The notes under the pieces: model-generated
What the model was told of the DNA's origin: nothing
Databases searched by the model: none
What the model saw: the letters and a program-made list of their open reading frames with translations, nothing else
From: Qipengyuania_B sp965214525
GTDB taxonomy: Bacteria > Pseudomonadota > Alphaproteobacteria > Sphingomonadales > Sphingomonadaceae
Direction of reading: 5' to 3'
DNA length: 64,000 nucleotides
Assembly (NCBI GenBank): GCA_965214525.1
Contig: OZ243959.1
Location: 620,001-684,000, forward strand
In this document: positions 43,776 through 53,955 of the stretch, piece by piece
Numbering within the stretch: the first letter of the stretch is position 1
Layout: every line of letters starts with the position of its first letter
Position numbers and translations under genes: made by a program

Positions 43776-45115
43776 ACACAACCGCGCGCCTTGATCATGT
43801 CTTCGATCCGCACGAATTTCTCGCGGGGCGAGCCGGTTCGGGCAGCGGCGTTCTCTGCCTCCTCGATCCGCTGCCAATCGCGGAAGGTAACGATGTCGGT
43901 CCCCTGCTCCCGGGCGTAAGCGTCGAACCCTTCGCGCCCGCGCTTGCCGCGCGCCCCAATGGTGCCGCTGTCCAAATCTTCGGCGATGCGCTCCACCAGT
44001 GCATAGCCATCGGGCCGGTTGGTCCCGATGGTGCCGCTGGGCCCGCGCCGTGCCCATCCTACGCAATATAGGCCCTGGTTTTCGCTAATCGGCGCGATCC
44101 GGCCGTCCTGGTTCGCGAAGCGGCCGGCGCTCTCGTCGAATGGCACTCCGGTTATCGGGTGTGTGCGATACCCGATGCACGACACGACGAGATCCGCAGG
44201 TATTGTATAGGTTTTCCCGGTCGGAACGCAGCGGCCATCGTCGAGCCATGTTTCCTCGATCCTAGCACCGCACACCTTGCCGCGCTCGCCATCGAAAGCC
44301 AGCGGACTGGCAAACATATCGAACGCGATGGTTACAGGTCGGTCAGCCCGTCCGCTTTCTGATGTAGCCGCATAGGTACGCAACAACGCCACGGATTTGC
44401 GCCTACCGGGGTCCAGCGCTTCGTCTTCCTCCAACGGGGGCAAGTCGCTCGGGTCAACCCTTGGCGCCGCGCGCTCCAGTTCGCCAAGTTCCCCCAATTC
44501 CTTTGGGGTCATCTGGATCTGATGCGGACCGCGCCTGCCTAGGATCGTGATCGTCGTCAGATTGCTTCTGAGCAGGGCATCGAGGGCATGGCCCACGATA
44601 TCCGAGCCGGCGAATTCGCGCGGAGTCTTCGCCAGGATGCGGGCCACATCGAGCGCCACATTGCCCATGCCGATAACAAGCGCGTGCTTACCCGACAGAT
44701 CGGGTTCAAGCCCCTCGAATTGCGGATGACCATTGTACCAGCCTACGAAAGCCGCGCTGCCGAAGACGTTGGCCAAATCCGCGCCGGGCAAACCCAAGGA
44801 GCGGTCGGCCGGCGCTCCTGTAGCAAAGACGATTGCATCGTAGAGTTCCTTGAGTTGATCGACCGATATGTCCGATCCGACGCGGACATTGCCGACGAAG
44901 CGGACGTTATCGGACAGGGCGATCTTCTCGTACCGACGCGATACGCCCTTGATTGACTGGTGATCGGGGGCAACGCCGGTGCGGATCAACCCGTAAGGCA
45001 CCGGCAGGGCATCGAACACGTCTATCGCGACATCGTTTCCCCACCGCTTCTGCGCGGCTTCGGCGGTATAGTAACCTGCCGGCCCCGAACCGATGATGGC
45101 GATGTGTCGCGTCAT
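43772..45115 (-). CDS. Ferredoxin-NADP reductase, adrenodoxin-reductase type
   Basis: A 447-residue flavoprotein of the FprA/adrenodoxin reductase family: FAD loop IAIIGSGPAGYYTAEAA, PVPYGLIRTGVAPDHQ, the NADP loop LVIGMGNVALDVARIL, ILGRRGPHQIQMTPKELGEL and the C-terminal CVGWARRGPSGTIGTNR with FAD contact. It passes electrons between NADPH and ferredoxin, serving P450 or Fe-S systems. The ATG of MTRHIAIIG follows GAGGAAC; the frame is open from 45148. Confidence 0.93.
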   Translation of the reverse strand: MTRHIAIIGSGPAGYYTAEAAQKRWGNDVAIDVFDALPVPYGLIRTGVAPDHQSIKGVSRRYEKIALSDNVRFVGNVRVGSDISVDQLKELYDAIVFATGAPADRSLGLPGADLANVFGSAAFVGWYNGHPQFEGLEPDLSGKHALVIGMGNVALDVARILAKTPREFAGSDIVGHALDALLRSNLTTITILGRRGPHQIQMTPKELGELGELERAAPRVDPSDLPPLEEDEALDPGRRKSVALLRTYAATSESGRADRPVTIAFDMFASPLAFDGERGKVCGARIEETWLDDGRCVPTGKTYTIPADLVVSCIGYRTHPITGVPFDESAGRFANQDGRIAPISENQGLYCVGWARRGPSGTIGTNRPDGYALVERIAEDLDSGTIGARGKRGREGFDAYAREQGTDIVTFRDWQRIEEAENAAARTGSPREKFVRIEDMIKARGCV

Positions 45116-45280
45116 TGTGCGCTGTTCCTCTTGCTTATCGAAAAGCATAGCGGCCTGGCGAATGGAAGCAAACGCGATGGGGCGCGGCGCATCGGACTTA
45201 ACGGCTCGCTAATTATGTATTTGCTAAGTTTCTCCAGCTATCGCCGGCCCGGGTCAACCTTGGTAGGGGAATAGCGCCCG

Positions 45281-47452
45281 ATGGGCATCGCTACGATTTT
45301 CCGGAAAGTCAGTCCCCATAGTGGGGGAGAACGGTCTGCGAATCAGCTCGATGTGCATCAACGCCTGGAGTTGCTGAACTGCTTTGAGGAGTTGCGGCTT
45401 GCGTGGTTCTGGGCAACCGACGCGGAAGGGCGCATCAGCTACTTTTCCGCGCCCGCGCTTGCTGCACTCGACTGGAAAACCGAAGACGTCATCGGCAAAC
45501 CATTTGGCGATCTGTTCGACCCGTCGAGTGAGGACCCGGCGACTGCGCGGCCGTTATCGTTCCTGCTGCGCGCACGAAACTCGCTTGTCCGCCTGCCGCA
45601 GCAACTCAAGAGCCGGGGGCCGGCAGTATGGTGGGAACTGTCCGCCAAACCCCTGTTCGATGCAGCCAACGTATTTCTGGGCTATCGCGGTAGTGCGCGC
45701 GACATCACGCAGGAGCGCGAAGAACAGCTGAAATCCTCGCAAATGGCGCGCATCGATGCGCTGACGCAACTGGCCAATCGCCATCAGATCCACGAAGTCC
45801 TCACCCGTACGCTGACGAACTTCCGCAATTCGCGGCGCAATTGCGCATTGTTCATGCTCGACCTCGACAGGTTCAAGCAGGTCAACGATACGCTTGGTCA
45901 TCCGGTTGGCGATGCACTGCTGAAGCAGGTCGCATCGCGACTGTCCCGCATCATCGGGGAACAGGGCACGATCGGCCGACTGGGTGGCGACGAGTTTCAG
46001 ATGATCCTTCCCGATATCGATGACCGGGGGATGTTAGGCGATTTGGCGCAGCGCTGCATTCAGATGGTGTCGCAACCCTATCTGGTCGAAGGCAACCGCA
46101 TCCTTATCGGTGCTTCTGTCGGAATTGCTATCGCGCCATTCGACGGCATCGAGCCCGAGGAACTCGTCAGCGCGGCGGACCTTGCACTCTATGCTGCAAA
46201 AGGGGGCGGGCGCGGACAGTTCCGGTTCTATTGCAATGAACTGAAGAGCACCGCTATCCTGCGGCGACAGGTCGAGGCCAACTTGCGCGATGCCTTGGAC
46301 GGCGGCGAACTCTCCATGCATTATCAGCCGATCGTCGCTTTGCATTCCAGCAAGGTAGAGGGCTTCGAAGCGCTTATGCGATGGACGCATCCTACGATCG
46401 GCCTGATCTCGCCCGAATTGTTCATCGCGGTCGCCGAAGACACCGGCATGATCAAGGAAATGGGCAAGTGGGGGCTCGAAAGCGCCTGTCACGACGCCGC
46501 GCGCTGGCCAGCGGAGTTGACGGTGGCTGTCAACGTCTCCGCGATCCAGTTTGCCCAGAACGATCTGCCGCGCATCGTCCAGCACGCCCTAAAGCGGAGC
46601 GGATTGGATCCCGCACGGCTGGTCCTGGAGATTACCGAAAGCGTCTTCATGGGCGATATCGGCAGCACGCTCGACATGTTCTCACGGTTGAAGGCGCTCG
46701 GCGTCAAGCTGGCGCTCGACGATTTCGGCACGGGGTATTCGTCGCTAAGCTATCTGCAGCACGCGCCCTACGACAAGATCAAGATTGACCAGAGTTTCGT
46801 GCGCGGAGCAACGGAACCTGACAATAACAATCGCGCCATCCTGAAGGCAATCATCAGCATGGCAAGAGATCTGAACATGGAGACCGTTGCCGAAGGGGTA
46901 GAAGCGCAAGACGAGTTGGAACTGGTGCGGGAACTGGGCGCTAGTCATGTGCAAGGCTACATCTTCGCCAAAGCGATGCAGCAGGATGCCGTCAGCGAAC
47001 GCCTGGCAGCAGGAACGCTGGAGTTTCAACCGTCCGGTCCGCCGCGCTATCGGGCGAGTCGCACGTCCGTCATCCGGCAGATCGGCGTCATTCACCAGGA
47101 TTACCGTTACCAGGTCATCATGCGCAACCTGTCGAAAACCGGAGCTCGCATAGAGGGACTGATAGATGTTCCCGTCGGCACCGAGATCGTAGTCGATTTG
47201 GGAGAAGGGCAATTGGCCGTGGCCTGCGTGAAGCGATCGAAAGGCGCCGAACTGGGTGTGCATTTCGAAACCCCGTTGGTGCATGACGGGGCGGGCGGCT
47301 TGTGCACCCGCTACCGGGTCTCTCCTTACGCAATCGAAGCCGCCGGAGGGCAACTCACTCCACTCGGCAAAAGCAGCGGAGCGGACCTCATTCGCGAAAC
47401 GGCCAAGCCCCGTTTTCAGCAGGTTCGTTTCACCAACGCAATCTCTCAATAG
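45281..47452 (+). CDS. PAS-GGDEF-EAL-PilZ c-di-GMP protein, catalytically complete EAL
   Basis: 723 residues: a PAS domain (about 30-150), GGDEF (155-310, motif RLGGDEFQ near 235), EAL (325-575, EALMRW near 363) and a C-terminal PilZ-like domain (590-680, NLSKTGARIEG). EAL metal and catalytic residues all look intact: NVS, LEITES, LDDFGTGYSS, KIKIDQ, VAEGVE, VQGY. The GGDEF I-site RxxD is absent. The PilZ arginine motif is off-register (R-x4-R). So it should degrade c-di-GMP and may make it. No membrane helix, so probably cytosolic. A near relative lies directly downstream. Confidence 0.93.
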   Translation: MGIATIFRKVSPHSGGERSANQLDVHQRLELLNCFEELRLAWFWATDAEGRISYFSAPALAALDWKTEDVIGKPFGDLFDPSSEDPATARPLSFLLRARNSLVRLPQQLKSRGPAVWWELSAKPLFDAANVFLGYRGSARDITQEREEQLKSSQMARIDALTQLANRHQIHEVLTRTLTNFRNSRRNCALFMLDLDRFKQVNDTLGHPVGDALLKQVASRLSRIIGEQGTIGRLGGDEFQMILPDIDDRGMLGDLAQRCIQMVSQPYLVEGNRILIGASVGIAIAPFDGIEPEELVSAADLALYAAKGGGRGQFRFYCNELKSTAILRRQVEANLRDALDGGELSMHYQPIVALHSSKVEGFEALMRWTHPTIGLISPELFIAVAEDTGMIKEMGKWGLESACHDAARWPAELTVAVNVSAIQFAQNDLPRIVQHALKRSGLDPARLVLEITESVFMGDIGSTLDMFSRLKALGVKLALDDFGTGYSSLSYLQHAPYDKIKIDQSFVRGATEPDNNNRAILKAIISMARDLNMETVAEGVEAQDELELVRELGASHVQGYIFAKAMQQDAVSERLAAGTLEFQPSGPPRYRASRTSVIRQIGVIHQDYRYQVIMRNLSKTGARIEGLIDVPVGTEIVVDLGEGQLAVACVKRSKGAELGVHFETPLVHDGAGGLCTRYRVSPYAIEAAGGQLTPLGKSSGADLIRETAKPRFQQVRFTNAISQ

Positions 47453-47555
47453 AAGCCGGACTTATCAATACGAGTGGGCTGATTAGGAAAATAATTACCA
47501 TTATTGGTTAGATATCGGGAAGTGTCCGAAGGCATCGAGGGAAGCAGCAAAGGTA

Positions 47556-49769
47556 ATGGGCGACGCATCGTTTCTCGGCAAATTTCGGATAGCGCGGGGA
47601 GCGTCCAACGGTTCCGCCGGCGCGGGCGACGCCAAGCAATCCGTTATTACCCCGACAGAAAAGCTCGCCATCATCGAAGAACTCGAGCAATCGGGACTCG
47701 GCTCGTTCTGGTCGACGGATGCGTCAGGCAAGATCAGCTATCTCAGTCCGTCCATCGCCGCCGGTCTGGGGCGTGACGTGCAACAACTCATCGGCCGCCC
47801 GTTGCAGACCGTTTTCGATCCGGTAAGCGGCGATACCGAGGCGCGATCACTGGGGCTGAAACTCGGCACGCGCAAAAGTTTCGCGAACATGACGGTGCAA
47901 GCGGCCGATGGTAAGGGCAGCATCGTTCTGCGATTATCCGGACGTCCGGTATTCGACAAGGACGGAGAGTTCCTGGGCTTTCGCGGCAGTGGCACCGACA
48001 TTACCGAAGAGTTCCGATGCGAAGAGGAATCCTCGCGCCTCGCCAAATTCGATGCACTAACCGGACTTTCGAACCGGCACCGGATGGGCCAATACATCGA
48101 ATCCAGCCTGGCCGCCTTTCGCGTGGCGAAACGTTCCGGCGCATTGCTGATGCTCGACCTCGATCGCTTCAAGGCGGTCAATGACACGCTGGGACACAGC
48201 GCCGGAGACCAGTTGCTGGTGCAGGTGGCTCGCCGACTGGAAAGCGTGGTCGGATCGACCGGTGAGATCGGTCGGCTGGGTGGGGACGAATTTCAAATCC
48301 TCATTCCCGATTGCGACGACCGCGGCAAGTTGGGGGAGATAGCGAAGAAACTGATTACGATGCTTTCCCAACCCTATTCGGTCGAGGAAGGCCGCTGTTC
48401 CATCGGAACGTCGGTAGGCATCGCGATCGCTCCGTACGATGGTGTCGCGCAGGAAGAACTCACGCGCGCCGCCGATATGGCGTTGTACGCCGCCAAGAAC
48501 GGAGGAAGGGGTCAATTCCGGTTCTATGGCGCAGACCTTGAGGAAAACGCGCTGCTGCGCAAGCGGATGGAAGACGATCTGGCGCAGGCGATCGAACAGG
48601 GTTCGTTTGTGCTCGAATATCAGCCAGTCGTCGCCCTCAAAGACAACAGCGTGGTGGCATTGCAGGCAACTTATGCCTGGGACGATGCCGAGCGCGGTCG
48701 CGTGCCTTCCGATACCTTCCTGCCGGTCGCCGACGGTAGCCGCCTGATCGTTCCCATCGGGGAGTGGGGCATGAGGAAGGCGTGCGAGGATGCGTTGACG
48801 TGGCCGGCCTCCCTCCGCCTGGTCTTCAACATCTCGCCTGTGCAACTGTTCGATAAGAATTTCCTCGCCAATGTCGCGCAAACCTTGGAAGCGACCGGTA
48901 TCGAGCCTCATCGGCTGGAGATCGAGCTGAACGAAGCTGTCTTCATGGCGGATCATGCGGAAGCGGAAAAAGCGATCTCTGCCCTGTTTAAGATGGGGGT
49001 GCGCCTGGCACTGGACCAGTTTGGGACGGGCTATGTGTCGCTTAATTATCTGCGGCGGGCGCCTTTCAACACCATCAAGATCGGACGTTCGTTTTTCGAA
49101 TCGACCATCGCCGATGAACTGGGTGATCTGGAAATGGTTCAGGCAATCGCCGAACTGGCCAAGGTGCTGCGTATGGAAACCATCGCATCGGGTGTGGAAA
49201 GCGTCGACCTGCTGGCCGCTCTCGCAAAGCGGGGGATCGGTCATGCCCAAGGCTTCGTCTATTCCGAGCCTCTTCCCATAGATCGCACGCTCGAACAATT
49301 TGCCAGTCACGATTGGAAATTGCAGCCACTCAAGGATGCCGCGCAGCGCGCAGGCAGGCGCACCGTTTTCCGCAGGATCGGCGTGATTCACGAAGATCAT
49401 TATTACGAGGTCACCCTGCGCAATCTGTCGCGCAGCGGCGCGATGATCGAAGGACTGGAAGACGTGCCGGTCGGCACCCAGTTCGTACTCGATTTCGGGC
49501 AGGGTCAGTTGGCAGTTGCGGTGGTGGTGCGGACGGATGACGACGTTCAGGGGTTGGAATTTGAATCCTCGCTGGTGGATGATGGGGCCGGGGGGCTATG
49601 CACCCGGCATCGGGTAAGCCCCTATGCGTTGGCAAGCGCAGGTGCCCCGCTGTCTGCATTGCCGGCAGGCAAATATTCCGGGATAGCCGACAACGCGGCA
49701 CCAACGGCGTCATTCGCGCAGTTCAAGCTTTCCTCCCAGGCGCCGCGGCAGGGAAGCGGACCAGCCTGA
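47556..49769 (+). CDS. PAS-GGDEF-degenerate EAL-PilZ c-di-GMP protein
   Basis: 737 residues with the same domain order as the preceding gene and clear similarity throughout, including the unusual IGVIHxD entry to PilZ and the tail GAGGLCTRxRVSPYA; a tandem duplicate. The GGDEF motif is intact (RLGGDEFQ near 243), without an I-site. The EAL domain is not: EAL is replaced by QAT, DDFG by DQFG, and AEGVE by ASGVE, so three catalytic or metal residues are lost. PilZ keeps a proper RxxxR (RTVFR) and NLSRSGAMIEG. Predicted to be a synthase or c-di-GMP receptor with no phosphodiesterase activity. Confidence 0.92.
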   Translation: MGDASFLGKFRIARGASNGSAGAGDAKQSVITPTEKLAIIEELEQSGLGSFWSTDASGKISYLSPSIAAGLGRDVQQLIGRPLQTVFDPVSGDTEARSLGLKLGTRKSFANMTVQAADGKGSIVLRLSGRPVFDKDGEFLGFRGSGTDITEEFRCEEESSRLAKFDALTGLSNRHRMGQYIESSLAAFRVAKRSGALLMLDLDRFKAVNDTLGHSAGDQLLVQVARRLESVVGSTGEIGRLGGDEFQILIPDCDDRGKLGEIAKKLITMLSQPYSVEEGRCSIGTSVGIAIAPYDGVAQEELTRAADMALYAAKNGGRGQFRFYGADLEENALLRKRMEDDLAQAIEQGSFVLEYQPVVALKDNSVVALQATYAWDDAERGRVPSDTFLPVADGSRLIVPIGEWGMRKACEDALTWPASLRLVFNISPVQLFDKNFLANVAQTLEATGIEPHRLEIELNEAVFMADHAEAEKAISALFKMGVRLALDQFGTGYVSLNYLRRAPFNTIKIGRSFFESTIADELGDLEMVQAIAELAKVLRMETIASGVESVDLLAALAKRGIGHAQGFVYSEPLPIDRTLEQFASHDWKLQPLKDAAQRAGRRTVFRRIGVIHEDHYYEVTLRNLSRSGAMIEGLEDVPVGTQFVLDFGQGQLAVAVVVRTDDDVQGLEFESSLVDDGAGGLCTRHRVSPYALASAGAPLSALPAGKYSGIADNAAPTASFAQFKLSSQAPRQGSGPA

Positions 49770-49844
49770 AGGCGCGCTCGAAGCAGGCGTCCTGCGCACA
49801 TGGCAATTGCTGGATTGCAGCGGGGCCGTTAAGGCCCGGCGGCA

Positions 49845-51662
49845 ATGACCGACCTTTCCAGAATACGCAATTTCTCCATCATCGCGCATATCGATCACGG
49901 CAAATCCACGCTGGCCGACCGGCTGATCCAGGCCTGTGGGGGGCTGACCGACCGCGAAATGAGCGAGCAAGTGCTCGACAACATGGATATCGAGCGCGAG
50001 CGCGGCATCACGATCAAGGCGCAGACCGTGCGGCTAAACTACACCGCCAATGATGGCGAAACTTACGAACTCAACCTCATGGATACGCCCGGCCACGTCG
50101 ATTTTGCCTACGAGGTCAGCCGCAGCCTCGCCGCGTGCGAAGGCGCGCTGCTGGTGGTGGACGCGGCGCAGGGGGTGGAGGCGCAAACGCTGGCCAACGT
50201 CTACCAATCGATTGAACACGACCACGAGATCGTGCCGGTCATCAACAAGATCGACTTGCCGGCGGCAGAGCCGGACAAGGTCAAGGCCGAGATCGAGGAC
50301 ATCATCGGTATCGACGCGTCCGATGCCGTGCTTACCTCCGCCAAGTCCGGCATCGGCATCGAAGAAGTGCTGGAGGCGGTGGTCGCGCGCATCCCCGCAC
50401 CCGCGGGCGATCGCGACAAACCACTCACCGCGTCGCTGGTGGACTCCTGGTACGACCCGTATCTGGGCGTCGTCATCCTGGTGCGCGTTATCGATGGCGT
50501 ATTGAAGAAGGGGCTTAACATCCGCTTCATGCAGGGCGGGACCGAGCATTTGGTCGACCGGGTCGGCGCCTTCACCCCCAAGCGCGTCGACCTGCCCGAG
50601 ATCGGCCCAGGCGAGATCGGCTTCCTTACCGCGCAGATCAAGGAGGTGGAGCAGGCCCGGGTGGGCGATACCATCACCACGGTCAAGAACGGCGCGGACA
50701 AGGCCCTGCCAGGTTACAAGGAAGTGCAGCCGGTCGTCTTTTGCGGCCTGTTCCCGGTCGATGCCGCCGATTTCGAGAAATTGCGGGAGAGCATCGGCAA
50801 GCTACGCCTGAACGACGCCAGCTTCAGTTACGAGATGGAATCCAGCGCCGCTCTGGGCTTCGGCTTTCGATGCGGCTTTCTTGGTCTCCTCCACCTCGAG
50901 ATCATTCAGGAACGTCTCAGCCGAGAATACGATCTCGACCTCATCACCACCGCGCCATCCGTGGTTTATCGCATCCAGCTCGGCCATACGAAGAACGAGG
51001 AGGCGCGCACCATCGAGTTGCACAATCCGGCCGACTACCCCGATCCCAACCGCATTGAATGGATCGAGGAGCCGTGGATCAAGGCCGTCATCTATACGCC
51101 CGACGAGTATCTGGGCTCGATCCTCAAGCTGTGCCAGGACCGGCGCGGCAATCAGACCGATCTCACCTATGTCGGGGGCCGGGCGCAGGTCAGCTACGAA
51201 TTGCCGCTGAACGAAGTGGTGTTCGACTTCTACGATCGGCTCAAAAGCATCTCCAGAGGCTATGCCAGCTTCGATTACGAGCAGATCGGCCTGCGCGAGG
51301 GCGACCTCGTGAAGATGAACATCCTCGTCAATAACGAGCCGGTCGATGCTTTGTCGCTGATCGTCCATCGCGGCGTCGCGGAGGAACGCGGGCGCGGCAT
51401 GTGCGAGCGGTTGAAGGATCTGATCCCCCGCCACCTGTTCAAGGTGCCGATCCAGGCGGCTATCGGCGGCAAGGTAATCGCGCGGGAAACGATCGCGGCG
51501 TTGCGCAAGGACGTGACGGCGAAATGCTATGGCGGGGACATCAGCCGGAAGAAGAAACTGCTCGACAAGCAGAAGAAGGGCAAGGCCCGGATGCGGGAAT
51601 ATGGCAATGTAAGCATCCCGCAGGAGGCCTTCATAGCGGCTTTGCGAATGGGGGAAGAGTAA
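49845..51662 (+). CDS. lepA: Elongation factor 4 (LepA)
   Basis: Ribosomal GTPase tied to translation under stress and to 30S biogenesis. 605 aa: AHIDHGKSTLADRL, DTPGHVDFAYEVSRSL, NKIDLPAAEPD and the LepA-specific C-terminal region with GGDISRKKKLLDKQKKGKARMR. It follows the c-di-GMP genes and converges on the glycosyltransferase gene. Confidence 0.97.
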   Translation: MTDLSRIRNFSIIAHIDHGKSTLADRLIQACGGLTDREMSEQVLDNMDIERERGITIKAQTVRLNYTANDGETYELNLMDTPGHVDFAYEVSRSLAACEGALLVVDAAQGVEAQTLANVYQSIEHDHEIVPVINKIDLPAAEPDKVKAEIEDIIGIDASDAVLTSAKSGIGIEEVLEAVVARIPAPAGDRDKPLTASLVDSWYDPYLGVVILVRVIDGVLKKGLNIRFMQGGTEHLVDRVGAFTPKRVDLPEIGPGEIGFLTAQIKEVEQARVGDTITTVKNGADKALPGYKEVQPVVFCGLFPVDAADFEKLRESIGKLRLNDASFSYEMESSAALGFGFRCGFLGLLHLEIIQERLSREYDLDLITTAPSVVYRIQLGHTKNEEARTIELHNPADYPDPNRIEWIEEPWIKAVIYTPDEYLGSILKLCQDRRGNQTDLTYVGGRAQVSYELPLNEVVFDFYDRLKSISRGYASFDYEQIGLREGDLVKMNILVNNEPVDALSLIVHRGVAEERGRGMCERLKDLIPRHLFKVPIQAAIGGKVIARETIAALRKDVTAKCYGGDISRKKKLLDKQKKGKARMREYGNVSIPQEAFIAALRMGEE

Positions 51663-51685
51663 CGCTTCATCCAACTAGGTTCATG

Positions 51686-53113
51686 TTACCTGGTCGCTGC
51701 GAAACCCTGTCTCGGAACGGCCAGCCAGGCAGTTCGCTTCTTCAAGTAATCGCGCATGCCCAGAATCCGAAACCAGGCGTTCATCTGGCGATAGCCGATA
51801 TTTTCGACAAACGCGCATAGCAGCATCATCGCAACTTCGCGCAAGCTGTCGTGCCGCCGCATTTGCGCTTCCTCAAATAACAGCGCACCCAAGCTGACGG
51901 CGGTACCGAACAACAAGCTGGCCACAAGCATGCCCAGCAGCCACCAGGCGCTGCTCATCTGAAGGTACAGGAGCAGCGGGACAAAGGCATATCCCACCAG
52001 TTCCGCGACCGGAACCAGCGCGGTCTCAAGCAGCACCATGGGCAGGCCGAATAGTCCGATCCGGTTGTAGCGGCGGTTGAACAGCATCGTCTTGTGCTTC
52101 ATGAGCACTTCAAGACCGCCCTGGGTCCAGCGAGCGCGCTGGTTGCGGATGCCGCCGTAATTGAATGGCGCTTCGGTCCAACATACTGCGTCGGGCACGA
52201 ACAGCACCTTTGAACTGCGCCCCTCTTCCGCTGCTTTGCGATGTAGACGTACGATCAATTCGAGGTCTTCGCCGCGGCTATCGTGATCGAACCCGCCCAC
52301 CTCGATCACGGCGTCGCGGCGGAACACTCCGAAAGCACCGGAGATGAGCATCATCAAGCCCCAGCGCGACGCGGAAACGCGGGCAACCATGAACGCCCGC
52401 AGATATTCGAGGATCTGGAAGCGCGCAATCCATTCGTCGGGAAGCCCGACAGTGCGCACCTGTCCGCCCGATACGTTGCAGCCATTGGTCAGACGAATCG
52501 ATCCCCCGACCGCAATGATGGAGCCATCGTCACCCAGGAACGGCTGCGTCGCTCTTAAAAGAGCATCGTTCTCCATCAACGAATCGCAGTCGACGACGCA
52601 CAGCAACGGATGCCGGGCAACCGCGACGCCTGCATTGACGGCATCGGCTTTTCGTCCGTTCACCTTGTCGACCACGATCAGCGCGGGGTGATCAATGGAG
52701 CTGAAGGTGCGTTTGATGGGCTGGTGGTCGAGCGTACTGAGCGTCTGTCGGCTTCGAGGTACCAAATTGAATTCGCGAATCAGAATATCGAGCGTTGCAT
52801 CGCTCGATCCATCATTGACGATGATAATTTCGAACACCGGATAGTTGAGCGACAGCAGCGAGCGCACGCTCTGGGCAACAGTCAGTTCCTCGTTGAACGC
52901 CGGGGCTATCAGAGAGACGGCAAGCGACTGGCGCGATTGCAGCATCCACAAATCGCGTTGCGTTCCGATGCGCATTGGCTCCGCGATCCGCTGTCGCACC
53001 GTCGCTATAAGTTGAAAGATGTAGACCAGATTCTGCGCCATCATGATCACGAGCACCGGAAACAGCAGGATCAGCACGATCGTTTCGGTGGAAATCCCAA
53101 GGTTTGTAACCAT
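51686..53113 (-). CDS. Processive-type glycosyltransferase family 2 membrane protein
   Basis: 475 residues: one N-terminal membrane helix (IVLILLFPVLVIMM), a GT2 domain with VSLIAPAFNEELTVAQSVRSLL, IVNDGSSDAT, the DxD-type VVDCDSL, the acid in GEDLELIVRLH and the QxxRW-type NQRARWTQGG, then several C-terminal membrane helices. DxD plus QxxRW is the pattern of processive synthases such as BcsA, HasA or PgaC, so it probably polymerises a polysaccharide and exports it. Last gene of a three-gene operon: its ATG overlaps the HEAT gene's stop (TGATG). Confidence 0.9.
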   Translation of the reverse strand: MVTNLGISTETIVLILLFPVLVIMMAQNLVYIFQLIATVRQRIAEPMRIGTQRDLWMLQSRQSLAVSLIAPAFNEELTVAQSVRSLLSLNYPVFEIIIVNDGSSDATLDILIREFNLVPRSRQTLSTLDHQPIKRTFSSIDHPALIVVDKVNGRKADAVNAGVAVARHPLLCVVDCDSLMENDALLRATQPFLGDDGSIIAVGGSIRLTNGCNVSGGQVRTVGLPDEWIARFQILEYLRAFMVARVSASRWGLMMLISGAFGVFRRDAVIEVGGFDHDSRGEDLELIVRLHRKAAEEGRSSKVLFVPDAVCWTEAPFNYGGIRNQRARWTQGGLEVLMKHKTMLFNRRYNRIGLFGLPMVLLETALVPVAELVGYAFVPLLLYLQMSSAWWLLGMLVASLLFGTAVSLGALLFEEAQMRRHDSLREVAMMLLCAFVENIGYRQMNAWFRILGMRDYLKKRTAWLAVPRQGFAATR

Positions 53114-53955
53114 CACGCCGCTCTCCGCGCCGCGATGTTTTGTTCGGCACGGGCAGCCGCCTTGCCTCTGACACGCCTTGCCGTACCGCCGATTTGCGCG
53201 AGCCGCTCAAGCCCTTTGCGGGCGGCGGCGGAGATGATTGGGTCGCTCTCGCCCGCGATCTCGACCAGCGTCTTTTCGACCTGGGCGGTGACGCCGAAGC
53301 CCAGCGCATCGATGGCAAGCAAGCGTATGCTTGCATCTTCATGCATCAACGCCAGGGCCATCAAAGCGTCCGTCCTCGTCGGAACGAGACTGCGGAACAG
53401 CAGATAGTGGTTGGGAGTGATCGGTTCGCCCGAACGCCAGACGCTGCGGATAATGCGCCAAGGGGGCGGGAGCTGCCCTGCAACAGCAATGGCGATCGCC
53501 GCTTCGAGACGGACCTTGGAAGAGCGATCCTCGCGCATGATCGTGTGCAGCGTACCCTGGACCGATTGGTTGCCGAATGCGGCCAGCCGGCGGATCATCG
53601 CGATGCGGCGCGCGGTCCCCAAGCGGTTTATCTGAAGCAAGGGGTGCCGCAATACGCGGTTTTCCTCGACAATCGCCTCCAGCCGCAAACGGTCAGGGCC
53701 TTTCAGGAAATTGAGGATCTGCGACGCGACATCGAGCGCGGCCTTGCGGTCGTGCTTGCTCCAATGCTCGATGAGAAAGTCCTGGTCGCCACGCGCGACT
53801 GCCTGCATCAATTCCGAGCGCAGCAGGCGAACGTGCAATTCGTGCAACCGCGCGTTTCGCTGGACATACCATCGACGCAGAAAAATCACCGCCGCGAGCA
53901 CCACCAGCATCGCGAAGGCCACAAACAATCCGGCAAGCATCTTGCCGGGATCCAT
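53113..53955 (-). CDS. Membrane-anchored HEAT-repeat protein
   Basis: 280 residues: an N-terminal membrane helix (AGLFVAFAMLVVLAAVIFL), a basic charged stretch RRWYVQRNAR, then HEAT-like alpha-repeats, best seen in the C-terminal part (LMALALMHEDASIRLLAIDALGFG...ISAAARKGLERLAQI). HEAT repeats usually bind partner proteins. Its position between a response-regulator/YaiO protein and a glycosyltransferase suggests a scaffold for the synthase. The ATG at 53955 overlaps the upstream stop (TGATG). The frame is open to 54057 but that part lies within the upstream gene. Confidence 0.85.
   Translation of the reverse strand: MDPGKMLAGLFVAFAMLVVLAAVIFLRRWYVQRNARLHELHVRLLRSELMQAVARGDQDFLIEHWSKHDRKAALDVASQILNFLKGPDRLRLEAIVEENRVLRHPLLQINRLGTARRIAMIRRLAAFGNQSVQGTLHTIMREDRSSKVRLEAAIAIAVAGQLPPPWRIIRSVWRSGEPITPNHYLLFRSLVPTRTDALMALALMHEDASIRLLAIDALGFGVTAQVEKTLVEIAGESDPIISAAARKGLERLAQIGGTARRVRGKAAARAEQNIAARRAA

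Noticed and set aside
48057..49400. A 447-codon open frame antisense to the second c-di-GMP gene
   Set aside because: The sense strand encodes a clear GGDEF-EAL protein with conserved motifs; the antisense frame has none.
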